64,000 nucleotides of DNA from Gymnorhina tibicen (GCA_013399875.1 VXAZ01002119.1:992001-1056000), one strand, 5' to 3'; counted from the first letter of the stretch, positions 1 through 12,398 are shown. Numbers and translations are program-made. The notes: generated by a model not told the origin, from the letters alone.

Positions 1-1989
1 ACTGGTCTTGTTTTCAAATCTAATAACATCTCAATTCTTACTCTACCTGAATTTTTCTGTGCTCTGTTTCTGTGAATCAAATTGCATTGCTCTTCTGGGT
101 TGCATATAGGGAAGACTGGTTACCGCTGCTGCTGCCAGATTTTACACAGCATTTTGTACACTTGTAGCTACGAAGTAGTATGAACTTAAATGTAATTGGT
201 TTTGCACCATCCTATTTATAGTTATTAACCTGTAGCAGATGGGTAAATTCTCCACCTGTTCTTACTGCTGTATCCAGCTGTTTCAGTGATAATTATAATT
301 TATCAATAGGAGACTAAGTCACAGACAAACACGGTAGTATAAAAGCCTTTTTTTTTTGGATTACGGGAAGAGTAAAGGAAATCAAAGATGTCCTGAAGTT
401 CCACAGTGGGACCTTTTCCACTTGCAGTATCTCTTCATATGGTCTGTGATATTGAAATCAAGAGAGATATGGCTTCTATTCCCAGTTCCTACAAGTTTCT
501 ACTGTGACAGTAGGCAGCTGAGGTAAGCCAGCATTGCTGAGAGCTTTGAGTGACTGAACAAAGTCAGTGCTTCTTCCCTCTATTTCCCAGTTCCTGTATT
601 ATTGTGGCTTCTTGCAGCTCAGTAGAAGTGATGATGTGATACTCGGTTCGTCTCCATATCCCATCTCTATTTTATCCATCTACATTTCACACCAATCTTC
701 AGTTTTGATATTGGAAGCATCAAAGAGGTCACTCTGGGGAGGATTTTTCTTTGTATCATCCAAATGTATGAGTCTTATCTGTGGAAATAAAACTTTTATG
801 AGCCTACCTAGGGCTCTGGGATAGTGCATATTATCCTTTGTCTCCAACTCAGAACACAGTAAGTGCTGTGTGTCTTTTTTCTTACTTAGTACTTACCACA
901 GTATCCCACCATTGCTGGATTAAATACATTCTTCTATAAATCATTCGGTTTAGAAAGACCAAATAGCTGAAATACTGTGTGTGGCTTTGGAAGATGTGTG
1001 AAGAACATAGGCTGGAAGTTGGAGCTTCAATTTATTATTTTAGGTGGAACTGTAGTTGCTAATGTCCAAAAAATTCATCCAGATGTATTCAGTAATTCTA
1101 AGCTGCTTTCCTGATTTGTTATACATAACTTAATACATAACTTTAACATACTTGTTAAATAAGTAATGCATGCTTTACTATAGGCTTGAAGGATATAGGT
1201 GTAAAAGTTCTTTGCATTATTAAATTGTAGATGGGAACCTTGTGTGGTTGAAGAGAGCTTCAGTGTTATTTTACTTCAGTTTGTCTGTTTCCCTAAGGTC
1301 AGGTTATAAAATTTCTCTTCAGATTTGTCCTTTCATAGTAGAAAATAATCTGCCTTATTTTCCTGGAGGCAAAGCATAGCAGGAGAAGCTCCCTATCTGA
1401 CATAGTAATCCCTGATTAAAAAGGTATGTCTACTAGCAACTGTCTAAAACTCAGGCATTATCTGACTCACACTGAGCTTCCCTTCACTGTGAGCACAATT
1501 GTAAATTTCTCATGGAGCTGTCAATGGCATTTAAATAACTAATGTCACTTGGGATTGATTTTTGGGATTGACATAGAAAAAGCTGTGCAGATACAGATTG
1601 GTTATTGCATGCTTATGTATACATGTGCATAAATGGAGAGGGACAATATTCTTCCTAAAATATTTTTAATTTGTATGCATTTATAATGACACAAAAACAC
1701 TGTGAAAGGAACATTGATACGCTTAGTCTTCTGTTGCATACAGATTACAATGTACAGTTTTTCAATTAAAAAAATGGGAAGACACTTGAGGCCAAATGGG
1801 CGGTAGTATTCAAATCTTTGATAAGTAAAGTTACAAAATCCTATTTCTAGCCTATTTTGATGACAGAAATTTTGTTTTGAACTTGAGTGTGTGCATATGA
1901 TGTCTGTATCTGAGACTATCATTCTTGGCGAGATACAGCAAAGCAACCTCAGTTCCTAGCAAAAGCAGTGTAGTTTGAACCATCTTTGT
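1..1989. other. AT-rich sequence without a recognised feature
   Basis: I see no gene or repeat family here. The longest open frames are 85 codons (567-824, plus) and 114 codons (1602-1946, minus). Both have the cysteine/serine/phenylalanine-rich composition of chance frames in AT-rich noncoding DNA and resemble no family I know. A short T tract lies near 349-358. Confidence 0.6.
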
Positions 1990-2520
1990 CTTATTTTTAG
2001 CAGGTAAACAAAGTAGTAGTTTGTAGTGAGAACTAAACTAAACAAATCTCAAAAATGCCCTTTATCCCACCCCTCCTTCCTAGGTTCAACTTCACTTCTG
2101 AATTCTCTGTCTTTTCCCTAATGACACAGAGGGATGAAGAATGGGAGTTGTGCTCAGTGCATCGCATATGGTCTCTGCCACTATATTCTCCTCCTCATGG
2201 GGAGAACTTCTCTCACCCTTCCCGTGCTCCAGCATGGGGTCCCTCCCACAGGAGACAGTCCTCCCCAAACTGCTCCAACATGGGTCCCACATATTCTCAC
2301 TTCTTTGGCTGCAGAGGCTCTGGCACAGTAATTTTTTCCATTCTTAAATATGCTACCCCAGAGGCTCTACCACTGTCTCTGATGGGCTCAGCCTTGGACA
2401 TCTGGGAAACTGCCTGGCATTGGTTCTATCAGACATGGGGGAAGTTCTAGTAGCTTCTTACAGAAGCCACTCCCATAGCCTCCACCTTCTACCAAGACCT
2501 TGCCACACAAACCCAATACA
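1990..2520 (-). mobile_element. Avian endogenous retrovirus LTR fragment, probably ERV3/ERVL-like, minus orientation
   Basis: Read on the minus strand, the copy begins at 2520 with TGTATTGGGTTTGTGTGG, which I recognise as the 5' terminus of a very common avian ERV LTR. Further family landmarks follow: the block around GATAGAACCAATGCCAG, a TATA-like TATTTAAG at 2343-2350, the CCATGTTGGAGCAG type of GC-rich motif, and an AAATAAG end near 1990 where the poly(A) signal of the family would be. The U5 end is missing, and the GC-rich tandem units normally present in the middle are reduced to a couple. I found no target-site duplication, as expected for a copy lacking one end. Open frames in it (131 codons at 2055-2450 plus, 66 codons at 2092-2292 minus) are LTR sequence, not genes. 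The family assignment rests on memory of the consensus; the class (ERVL) is inference. Confidence 0.75.
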
Positions 2521-5321
2521 TCCTATTAGTGCTGCTGAGAACCTCCTTTATTTAATTTAATATCTTAAAAATTCCTAACTTTAATGAGTTTGAGAAACCT
2601 AGTGATCTCCTAGAGGTACTCATCAGCTTTGGTAGGGATGATATGCAGATAGCTATGCCACATACAACTTGGACTAAAAATTAATTTGTGCACCCCAGGG
2701 TTTGGTCTCTAACTCCTTCAGTGTGCAACCAAGTTTTCCCTAACAGATGAGGAGCGTGAAAGAACCTGAAGTATGCTGAGATGGGAGAGAGACAATGCAA
2801 GTGGTGGTTAACAGAAGCAGTAAAGTGGGAGAGAATCTGGAATAAGAAGCAGCAGAAAGGAAAGAGGTGATGTGATTTCTGTGTGTGTACAGCAGGGAGT
2901 AAAATAACCCCAACAAACAAAACAGCCCTGCTTGTGACTTACCTCTCACCTTGGCTACTATCAAGTATTTCAGAGTGGGGTCGAAGAAACTGAGGTGATG
3001 GTTGTAGAATTCTCTGTGCATCAGGGATAGATGAATTTTCTTGATTGCATGTGCCAGTGAAGAGCCTGGTGTGGTTGAGCTAGCAGAGTTTGTATCTCAC
3101 TGTGCACATTGCTTTTATAATGAACAGAAAAGAAACATTAATATTTTGTGCATGTAAAAATCTTCTTTAAAGCATGATAGTGTCCTCTGCCAGTGTATTA
3201 GCTAGATTATCTTTTTGAAATCTACTGAGTACCAAGGCGAAGTTGTGTTCTGAATTTCATGAGGTCACCCTTTATTTCTACTATTTTGATAAAGTGTAAA
3301 TTAGAGTGCATAGCACTTCTTTTTTTTTTTTCCTCCAGAATAAGCTGAAGGCAGCTTTGTAGTATGGGTACAAATTATTTTTGCCATGCAAAGAAAGGGA
3401 GGCCAGGGGAAGAGAAGGAGGGAAGAGTGAGAGCACCTTGTGCTGCATCCCTGGGGAGCTGCTCCCTGCATTGGAGAAGGGGGATGTGGAGGGGGAGAGG
3501 GCCACCAGCAGTAGCTGCGACTTCCCCGGGTTGTGGTCCAAAGTCACTGGCAGGGGCTCCACAGCTACGTTGCAGCTCCTGGCAGGCTTTTGCTGAGGAC
3601 AACTGTTTGTTTTGCCTGTGGAGCTGGATCTGACTGTTCCGCTGATCATTTTGTATCGGTTGTGTACCTGGGGTTACTCAGCTCCTTTTTAACCTATCCC
3701 AGCCCTCTCAAAGGCTCTGTCTTTTGGAGTCTTTACAGCCACTGAAACTTACTTATTTTTAATCACCTGTTTCTGGGCTATTGTTGTCTGTTAGTTCCTT
3801 GTTTTGGAACTCAGAATGCTGACAGGAGTTTTCAGGTGCTGGGCTTCCTTGCCTTTAATATTTCAAACTGTGTTATCTGCAGCTTTATAGCAGCTTTGGC
3901 ATCAACTTTCTGGTTTTGCTCCTTTAAGCTACACACTAGTGGGGAGAGATCAATCCTTCAGATGCCCTTACTAATTTTCAGTTTTATTTTCAGGGTGTTT
4001 TAAAATTAATTTGAAGCCTGATAGTGTTTATTTATTTTATTCTGCACCATCTTCAGGGATATTCTGGAACAGATTTAGAAATCTGTGATTTGCTTATCTT
4101 GACTTGCACCTTGCAAGCTCTGCCCTTCCCCTTTTGAATAGTTTTGATATTTAAACTGCCAATTTTGGGTGATTCAGTTTCCATTGGACATGAAAAGAAT
4201 AGACTTGTCCTTGCATGTGCCGTGAATTTCATTTTACTTTGCATTCTCCATTTTACTAAGTCCTTCTGCAATGCTTGGCAGTCTTTCCAAGATATGATTA
4301 GAAGGGAAATAAATTAGTGTTTGATTGGGGTATTTTGCAATCTGAAATTTCATTTGAATATATATTTTGTATTTGCAAATACATTTTTTTATTTGCAAAT
4401 TTGAACAAAGCAGTATAAGTGAGCACAAAAATTTTCAGTTTTATATTCCTTGAAAACTTCTAGATGTTCCCCTTTTTCTTTTTATTACATGTAGGTAATT
4501 AGATGGTGAATTACCAAAAAAACATTTCTCACTGGATTATAATTATCTTCAGGAGCTAAATTTTGACTATGTGAAAGGGTAATATTTCTGACTTGACATT
4601 TAATAACATGATATGGACATTTATAAATCAGGTGGATATTAAATGATCAGCCATGAAGTGATTGATTATTGAGTAACATTATCTGCTATTTGCTATAACA
4701 GCTGAGTACAGTGATTTATACTACACAGAGATATTCTTCTTGGCAGAAAATAGCCAAGATGCCATGCTGTTATATTTTCCTTTTCTTGATTTCTCTTAAT
4801 CTGAACCATACAACTGGAGATGGAAGTTTTTCTATCAAATTAATAAAATAGATATTATGATTTTTAATTTGAAACATTTATCAAGTAAATAATTATTAGC
4901 ACTTGCATAATAGATCAGGAAAGTGAGATGCTTGACATCAAGCTAGGATTGTAGCTGGCAGACTGAAATTTTATATGCTTAGGAATCAACAGTTCTCAAG
5001 GTAAAGAAGTAATGAATATTTAATGACTTGAAACCTCAGTAATACATTATATTCAAGTTTTATTTAAATATTATTTTTATCCAAGCTATTTTATGCCATA
5101 CCTTGCTCTTTTATTCATAAACATTCCTCTGTAATTCTTTTGTTACAATTAATCTTTTTGTACAGTCTGTTCCCAGAAATAAGTTATACATTTGACAGAA
5201 CTTGTATTTGTTGAGATGTTTTCGATTGGGATTAGGCAATAAGTAGTACTGCTTTCAAGAAAATTAAAGCATCTCAGAATGTTAATGGCATGACTTTTCT
5301 CCATAAACTTGTGGCAAATGA

Positions 5322-5388
5322 CATAATGATTCTAGATGATCATATAATAGATAATATTCTATGATTCCATGATTATCATCTTCAAGTA
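5322..5388 (+). repeat. Possible degenerate 3' tail of a CR1 element
   Basis: The segment contains TAGATGATCAT, then ATTCTATGATTCCATGATT. This resembles the plus-strand end of bird CR1 elements, where a TAGATGATCT-like block is followed by ATTCTATG octamers. Nothing upstream looks like CR1, so this would be a very short, old copy. Chance similarity in AT-rich DNA is a real alternative. Confidence 0.3.
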
Positions 5389-5864
5389 CTGGTCATCAGA
5401 TTCAGTCTAAGTCTAATAAATTATTGAAGGAAATGTATGATATGGGTCAGTCCAGTCCTAGATAGGATGAGGGGATCTGTGTTATATATTTTATAGTTGT
5501 TGCAGAGTTCTTTGGGATGAGGCAGTGGTGAGCAATTTCAGCAATGTTTCTATTGGAATTAAGATAAGTTGTCATTTTCTATTAAATACCTATACATTGG
5601 CATAAAAGTTAATGGCAAACAACGTACTGGCTGTGCTTAACTGGAATGGCAATAATGGTAATACAAGTTGAGTTAAGGAAATAGTTGTGTGCTTTCTGCT
5701 CAGTTTTCACACTGAGCCTAGTAGGCTACTGGTGTAGTTCAGAGGCTTCCCTAAAGTCATGCACTGCTTGTTGAATATATGTCTGTCAGCATTTGAGAAT
5801 CTGAAACAAGAGAATGTTTTAATCTCTGAGTTTTGTCATTAAACAACAAAACCAAAAAGAATCC

Positions 5865-5890
5865 CCCCCCAAAAAAAAGAAAAAGAAAAA
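5865..5890. repeat. Low-complexity C-run and A-rich tract
   Basis: A run of nine or so C residues is directly followed by A residues interrupted by single G residues. It is ordinary low-complexity sequence, and a likely site of length error in sequencing. Confidence 0.8.
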
Positions 5891-8109
5891 CACCCAACAA
5901 CAACAACAGAAAGCCCCACAACCAAACCAATAAAAACCTGCCTTCAAAGCAGGAGTCTTGCTCTGAGTGCAGTGGCTTGGTGTCAGCTGTCTGATAGGTA
6001 ATGCCTCTAACCAGGAGATACAGACCATGGTAGACAGTGCATGGTGGGACAGAGATGTTTCCTATAGACTGTACAAGCTTTTGTATTCAAGAACGTGCAG
6101 AACTCAGATTTGGTGGGTTTTAGCTGGCTAGAGCTAGGCTTGACTACTTCTCCCTTTGAACACAAGATCGAAAAAGGAAAGATGATGAAATATGGTGTTA
6201 TTAGTTTCACTAAAAATCCCTTGGGCAAGCATGCAACAATTCATTAAAAGAGCCAGGGAATGAGAAAGGTTTCCTACTTTTTGAACAGTTTATTTAATTT
6301 TGAACATTTGGTAAACCACTAAACATTTGGTTCCACTAAAACGTGAATCAATCTATCCTTTTGGCCGAGGCTCCATAGTTTTTTGCAATTGCTTTTCATG
6401 GTCTAAAAAAAACCCCCCACAAACACAAAGAATACACCCCAAACCAGAAGATTAAGTGGAAGAGTAATGTGAAATAATGTTAATTTTTTTTCTGTTTTTT
6501 GAAGGAATACAGCTCAAAAACAGAGAAAACAAAACTGACTGAATATTTCTATAGACACTTACCTCTTGCAGAGAACTAACAGTTCCAGTTGTGAAAACTG
6601 GCTCTATGAATAATTTCCTTGGATGTTATAAGAGCTGTCTTATTTACAGAATGACTTTCTAGATGCCCTTTGTTAAAAGATTTGTTTTAAGTCATCAAAT
6701 AGTTTGATAAGTTAATCAGCCTTGATTGAAAAAAACCTTGAAATTGCATCAGGCAAATATCAAAGCCCCAGATTGTTATTATTAGCATAAAATTGTTATA
6801 CATAGATATACATCTATATCTATTATATAAATTTATACATAAATATAAAATTGTTATAAATGAAATTAACAGCTCTTTAAATAGACTTAAGAAAGTTGTA
6901 GTAGAGAATGCTGCACGTTTTGCAGCAAGTGTCAAGTAAAGAATTTGCTGAACTTCAGCATGATTTCTGAAGTTGTTGCAGTTGCACTTACATTGTGTCT
7001 TCTTCCTTTCTTTTCCTTACCAGCACCAGCTCTAGGAATATTTGTTCTGGCTCAGAAAAACTTGTTCTGTCTCTCAGGACAGTGACTGCCATGGCTGTGA
7101 GTTGGGCTCTTTAAGACTGAGGAAAGGGGAAAATAGCTAGACAGAAGTTGATCAGTATCTTTTCCGCTATTCAATGTATGAAGTACTAATGAGGTTATTT
7201 AATTCTGTATCTGACAATGAGTATGATAACACTGAAAACAGATTAGGACCCCATTGTAAGAGAAGATTCCTCAGCAATTTTAAAAAGGAGGATCAATATC
7301 TTCATCACAATTATGTACGAACATGGTTTAGGGAGAGTGTCACTCCACCCAGAAAGAGCTATAGTAACCAACAAGCAGAACTACTGCATTGCCTGGCATC
7401 CAGTAGATATCTTCAGATACATTTCTGAAAGGATTAGTTAATTTTAGTTTTAGTGGCCAGCAGGCATAGCTATTCATTTTGACCTTATAATTCTGAGGTT
7501 AATTTGTTTTAAAGCCAGGAAAGAAAATATTCTGGAATGAAAATGTTTGAAGTTGAAATTACTTTATAAAGAAATAAATGTTACTCATAACAGTATACAG
7601 GATACTGAATATAGACTAAGGTTCTAATGTGATGACAGAGTTTTGGCTTTTATTTATTTAATATTAGTTTTTCTTCAGTGTATAGGTCTGAGTTGAGGTA
7701 GGCAAACATTTCACTCTAGCAGCAGATATGTTCTCTCTTCAACCAATAATGTCTTTTATACAGAATATAAAAAATGTAGAAAAAAATCTACAATTATCAA
7801 GTAAAATCGATTGAAATGCTTGTAACAATGTGTTTGTAACCATACATTATGTTACTGTAAATATACTTTAATAGATGGTTGTGCTCATTGAGGAAGATGT
7901 GATAGGAATGTACATAGGAGAAGAGGAAAGATGGAAAAATCTATGTTAAATTTGTGAATTAAGGATAAAATTTATTGCTTAATTTTAGTTAAAATGTACC
8001 TATCATGTTGTTATGATCCAATTATTACTATTATTAAGGTTCTTTAGAAATTCCTCTGCCCAAATTAAGGTGCACACAAGACCATATGCCAGTGACAATA
8101 ATATGGGTT

Positions 8110-8122
8110 TTATTGCTGGTAG
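8110..8122 (-). promoter_or_regulatory. LTR polyadenylation signal (minus strand)
   Basis: The minus strand carries AATAAA inside CAGCAATAAAACC. It stands about 200 nt downstream of the TATA-like box in minus orientation and is followed by GT-rich sequence, the arrangement expected at an R/U5 boundary. It supports the minus orientation of this LTR. Confidence 0.55.
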
Positions 8123-8313
8123 ATATGAAAGAGAGAGAGGCAAAGAAAGAAAGAAGTAGAAAATAGGTGGGGGGGACAGAAAGAAAGTGACAGGGACAGA
8201 ATAAGGAAAATGTCACCACTCCGTGGATCCCAACGATGTTCTGTTGATTGTCTCCAGTAGGTTTTCTTGGCGGTAAAGGTCCCCACCCCCCAAAATATGT
8301 AGAATCCGATGGG

Positions 8314-8320
8314 TATATAA
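8314..8320 (-). promoter_or_regulatory. LTR TATA-like box
   Basis: The heptamer reads TATATAA on plus and TTATATA on minus, so it can serve either direction by sequence alone. The location of the poly(A) signal makes the minus strand the likelier reading. Confidence 0.5.
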
Positions 8321-8333
8321 GCTCAGGCTAGGC

Positions 8334-8353
8334 AGGCATGTCCGGGCATGTCC
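8334..8353. promoter_or_regulatory. Candidate p53-family response element in the LTR
   Basis: Two adjoining decamers, AGGCATGTCC (8334-8343) and GGGCATGTCC (8344-8353), each match the p53 half-site RRRCWWGYYY at all ten positions with the preferred CATG core. The spacer is zero, the arrangement bound best by p53 tetramers. The site begins 13 bp from the TATA-like box; in minus orientation it lies immediately upstream of it. The match is seen directly. Binding and function are inference. It could instead be a chance product of a GGCATGTCC duplication in the LTR. Confidence 0.6.
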
Positions 8354-8432
8354 CCCGGGGGGAGGGGGTAGCAGTTTCTGGGTCTGTTGCATCACTGCAG
8401 TCCTGTGGGGCAAAGCCTCTCACGTGGATGTC

Positions 8433-8461
8433 NNNNNNNNNNNNNNNNNNNNNNNNNNNNN
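8433..8461. other. Assembly gap (29 N)
   Basis: Twenty-nine ambiguous bases lie inside the LTR, about 70 bp from a very G/C-rich stretch with a CCCCCGGGGG palindrome at 8352-8361. Any apparent open frame across it (for example 8338-8526, plus) is meaningless. Confidence 0.98.
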
Positions 8462-10231
8462 GTCCAAAGTTCTTCAGGGAGATTTTTGTGGTTGTACCTT
8501 CCTTGAAACTTTATATCAATGTTTGAGGCATAAACTATTTTCAGTCTCTGACACATGTTAAACAAGGTAACAACTAGCTTAAAGTTGTCATTTTATCACA
8601 TAATAAAACTTCAGTACAAATCTGATATAAATAGCTGATAAGCCCTTCTGTAGTACAAGTTAACACATTCAAACCTCCTTTTTAACAGCATATAAGCACA
8701 GAAGCAGATGTTCCATAGTAGAATAGTTGTCTTAAAGTTCAGGTGTAATAGTAAAGGGTCAGATTTTCAGGTGTAGATTATTAGAGGTGGCTTTAGATTC
8801 TCTGAATAGTCTAACCTGTTCTTTGTGAAGAGGGTTTAGAAGTGCCATTGTGGTGAAAATGCTGAAAAAAAATTTCAATTTTGGTCTTCTTTTCCTCAAA
8901 TTTTTTGCTGTTGCTGTTATTTTGTTTTTGTTTTGTTTTGGGGTTTTTTAATGTTTTTTTTTCAGAACAGACCATTATTTTCTCTTTGTGTTTCAAAAGC
9001 TACTTGTAACCAGATGGATTTTTCTTAGAAAGAATTACAGTGCGAGTATAATATGAGAATGACTAAAGTTTATTCAGCCTGACTACTGAAACACTGCTTT
9101 ACTGATTAGAGTTATTTATATAAAGGAAAGAACAAGGGACTGTTTCATGTCATTTGAGAGTCTGGGACATGAAAGACTTTTAAGTAATTTAAGTTCCTAC
9201 CCAAAGAATATTGCCATTTTTGAAAGACTATTATCACATTAAATTCAATGTGACTTTGCATATTTTGTTTTGTAATTCCCCATAGGATTTATAATAGTGT
9301 GTTGTAGCCTTTCTAGTAGTACATCAGATCATAACACAAATCTTTGAAGGTTTTGTTAAGACATTCTTGAAAATTTTGTTTGGTTGTCAGTATGGTTGAT
9401 GAAATATCTGCTGAACTGGCAGGTAGTTACATAAAGAGTGGTAAAATCTCTTAGGGTGAATATAACAGTGTATCTAATGTGACATGCAGAAGAAGAAGAA
9501 GCTGCGTTTTAACAAAAATGATGCTTCACAGTTCAATTTAAAGTTGTTTTTTTCTTGATTTAGATTTATTGCAAGTGAAAGATTATCCCAAGCAGTCACC
9601 TTCTCTCCTTTCTTTTGATGAGCAAGAAGAGGCACTGGATAAAACAAAGCTTTTGATTTAGTGATACTCTTGGCTTTCAAAACTGGGAAGCCACAGTTAA
9701 TTTTTTAGGATCAAAGGAGAGTATTTGGGACTTAGTCCCATTCCAGACGAATGCATAACGTAGAGACCATACCATAATATAAGACCTAATGGATAGCTAG
9801 ACTCTGCTCTGTTGCCCTTTCAGTAAATCCATGCTTGAGTTTAGCTGTTGCTAACAGGGAGTTACTCAACCTAATTGTCCATCATCAGAAAAGAGATCAA
9901 AGTGGCAAAGCCTGCATATCAGTTGGAAAAGGGAGAAAAGCAAATAGCATCAGGGCATATCAACTCATTCTGAGGTTTTATGTTAACTTGCACAAGGTGT
10001 AGCTCTTTTCCATTACCTATGGATGCAATGAAGATGAAACCAATTTAGAGTTGCCTAACCATAATTACACCCACTTAGAAATCACTTCTGCTTTTGCATT
10101 TGTACCACAGTTCGAATCCATTAATGAATGTGCTTAATAATAATTTACCAAGTGTTACTGCAAACAGAGAACTCCTGCTGAAGGAAAACAAATGACCGAG
10201 ATAGAAAATTGACTGCCTTTTTATTAAATTT

Positions 10232-10253
10232 AAAAAAAAAAAAAAAAAAAAAA
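10232..10253. repeat. Poly(A) tract, 22 bases
   Basis: An uninterrupted run of 22 A follows an AT-rich segment. The preceding sequence does not resemble a processed transcript and I saw no flanking duplication, so I call it a homopolymer and not the tail of a retrocopy. Confidence 0.85.
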
Positions 10254-11029
10254 GACCACAACCTAATTGTCAGAACAGAGTTTGGATCTTAGCTAAACAC
10301 CAACTGGCACAAGTGTCTTGCCAAATGAAGAGATACTTCAAGAAAATGTGTGCCTTGGCTTTCAAGCCTTAAAGCAGGCTGGTTACTTTTCTTCTGTGTG
10401 TGTATTGTCTAAAGGCACAGAGTAAGGAAATCTGCAATTGGCAGGAAATCCTCACTATTTTTTTTTTTTATTCTTTTCCCTCCTCTTTCCTCCTCAATCT
10501 TCTGTCTTCCTGGTATAGTAAATCATGCTGGCCTGTCATTTACAACATATGCTCAGGTTTGGAGAACACCGAAGTCCAGCTTATACTTTGTCTGTCTTGG
10601 GGGATTTAAAAGCTTATCTCTCCAGAGACTACATAAACAAGCAGATTTTTCTGGAGTTCCACGGCTGCTGAGTTTTCATGAATGTGAATTTGGATTTGGG
10701 CACTATAAATTGGGATGGGTAGGATTTAAACACTTAGGTGAACTTCTATATCTAGATCAGATGCCTAATAAAGATATTACACGACTGGCCTGCTGGTATT
10801 TTTATTTTGAAAATGAGTATTTCTTCAAAGAAATTGCTGCATGCTTAATAGGGCAAGAGCAAATCATTGGTTTTTTGGATCACCTAATTATTTGCTGCCA
10901 GTGTTATTTACAATTTATTTATCACATTATTGTTGTAAGTATTATATAGATTAGTATATGAGTGATAGTATAATGTGCACAAAAACTGATATTAAGGATG
11001 AATAGGTCAGATGTGTATAATCTGTGTTT

Positions 11030-11051
11030 TTACATGTGTTTACACATGTAA
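11030..11051. repeat. Perfect 10-bp inverted repeat
   Basis: TTACATGTGT (11030-11039) and ACACATGTAA (11042-11051) are exact reverse complements separated by TT. No transposon terminus or known operator is apparent. Confidence 0.85.
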
Positions 11052-12398
11052 GTTGTAAGTATTTCCCTCATTAATATTACTCCGATGTTACAATCAATAT
11101 GAGAGGATGAAGAAAGATTCTAACACTATTTACTGTGCCACAGCTTGCTGCAGCAGGACTGAAGGAAAGGAAACACTCTCCATAGCCTGGAGGTGTGGTC
11201 TTGGGCAGATCATTTAAGATTTAAATATGAATGTAACATGAATAGTAAGAAAATGTGACAAGCTCATGCATTCCTTCTTAGCTCAGTGTCAGTGGAGCCA
11301 TGTTGTGATTGGACTCTCACTGCTGGAATTGTTTTTCTTTACAAGAGACAAACTCTAGGCTATGTAAGCCCATATGGTCACTCAGCTTTGTGGTTAGAGA
11401 GTTTCTGTAAGTATGAGTTTGAATCTGCTTGTACAGACAACAGAATTGTATCTGAGTCACCCATATCAAGTGTGCAAGTGTTTAAACCAGCAGTTATTAC
11501 ATAAAACTGGAGACTACCGATTTTTTTTTCTGTCTTTTGATCTTATATAAGAAAGCACAAAATGCCACTGCAGTTTGCACTGAGTTTTCCAACTTTTCTC
11601 TGCAAGGTGTACTGGCTCAAGCCCTTCATGGGTTTAAATGGAGGATTGATTACTTTCTGGTTCCTTACTTGGCTTCAATATAGTTTAGCTGTGCAGATTC
11701 ATATGCCAGTACTGTTATAACCAAGACTCATGCTCCTAAAATGGGGGATTATGGCATGGCCTTTGGTAGTAATGTTTGCAACATCTGTTACAGACTTTGA
11801 CATATTTAGAAAGCTTGATATAAAGTCACAGCTTTCCAGGCTGGGAATTTCTAAACTGAATATCTAAGTTTATGTAATTCTCAAATGATAGCTGTGCTGG
11901 TAGGTTTGACTGTTCTTTTGCTTTTGGGAAATAAGTTGGGACACAAAAGATTTAAAGTTAGGGTACAAGCTGCCATATAAACAGATAAATGTAGAAAAAC
12001 TGTCTTAAATTGAATTAGGGCTTTTGACCTAATTTTTGGTAGTAGTTAAATTTAATCTCTATTTAATTGATGATTTCAGTTAAAGAATATCAGAGCTAAA
12101 GCATTTTCCCTTCTATCAATGTTAATGTCTTAGATCCTCAGTTGGCATCACTCCACAATTTTCTTGGAGCTGAATCCATTACATCAAAGGAGAATCTCTT
12201 TTTCCCTTGGTGTTCAAAACCTGTGCTCATCCAAGATGAAGTTCCCCTGCTGTGTTCTCATTCCTTCTCTGCCTGTGCCCAAACTGCTTGTGCATTTAAA
12301 AAACAGTCAGGAAAACACTGTAGTGAGGTTCTCATCTTGTCTGAGGAAAAACCATGAAGACAAAAAATTACGTGCAGTGTACTGCTACTGTGTGTGCA

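Larger units (their letters stand above)
2521..8005. other. Gene-free AT-rich stretch with low-complexity tracts
   Basis: No coding sequence is recognised. A higher-GC patch at about 3390-3600 carries overlapping frames on both strands (122 codons at 3281-3649 minus, 89 at 3364-3633 plus), none resembling a known protein. A C-run followed by A-rich sequence lies at 5865-5890. A 61-nt AT-rich block at 6780-6860 repeats the motif ATAAAATTGTTATA twice. A possible CR1 tail at 5322-5388 is listed separately. Confidence 0.55.
8006..8520 (-). mobile_element. Endogenous retrovirus LTR with assembly gap, probably minus orientation
   Basis: Read on the minus strand the order is that of a retroviral LTR: a GC-rich U3, a TATA-like TTATATA (8314-8320), a pyrimidine-rich R, a poly(A) signal in CAGCAATAAAACC (about 8110-8122), a GT-rich U5 containing GGTCTTGTGTG, and a candidate 3' terminus ending in AACAACA at 8006. 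On the plus strand the same site reads TATATAAG, so plus orientation is not fully excluded, but no convincing downstream poly(A) signal accompanies it. The upstream U3 boundary past the gap is not defined; I saw no matching target-site duplication beside it. No retroviral gene remains, so this is a solo or partial LTR. The ORF-like frame at 8213-8413 minus lies entirely in the LTR. Confidence 0.65.

Noticed and set aside
2055..2450. 131-codon plus-strand ORF
   Set aside because: It is antisense to an ERV LTR, which explains its length and GC content.
10232..10253. Tail of a processed pseudogene
   Set aside because: The sequence before the A run has no coding likeness and no flanking target duplication was found.
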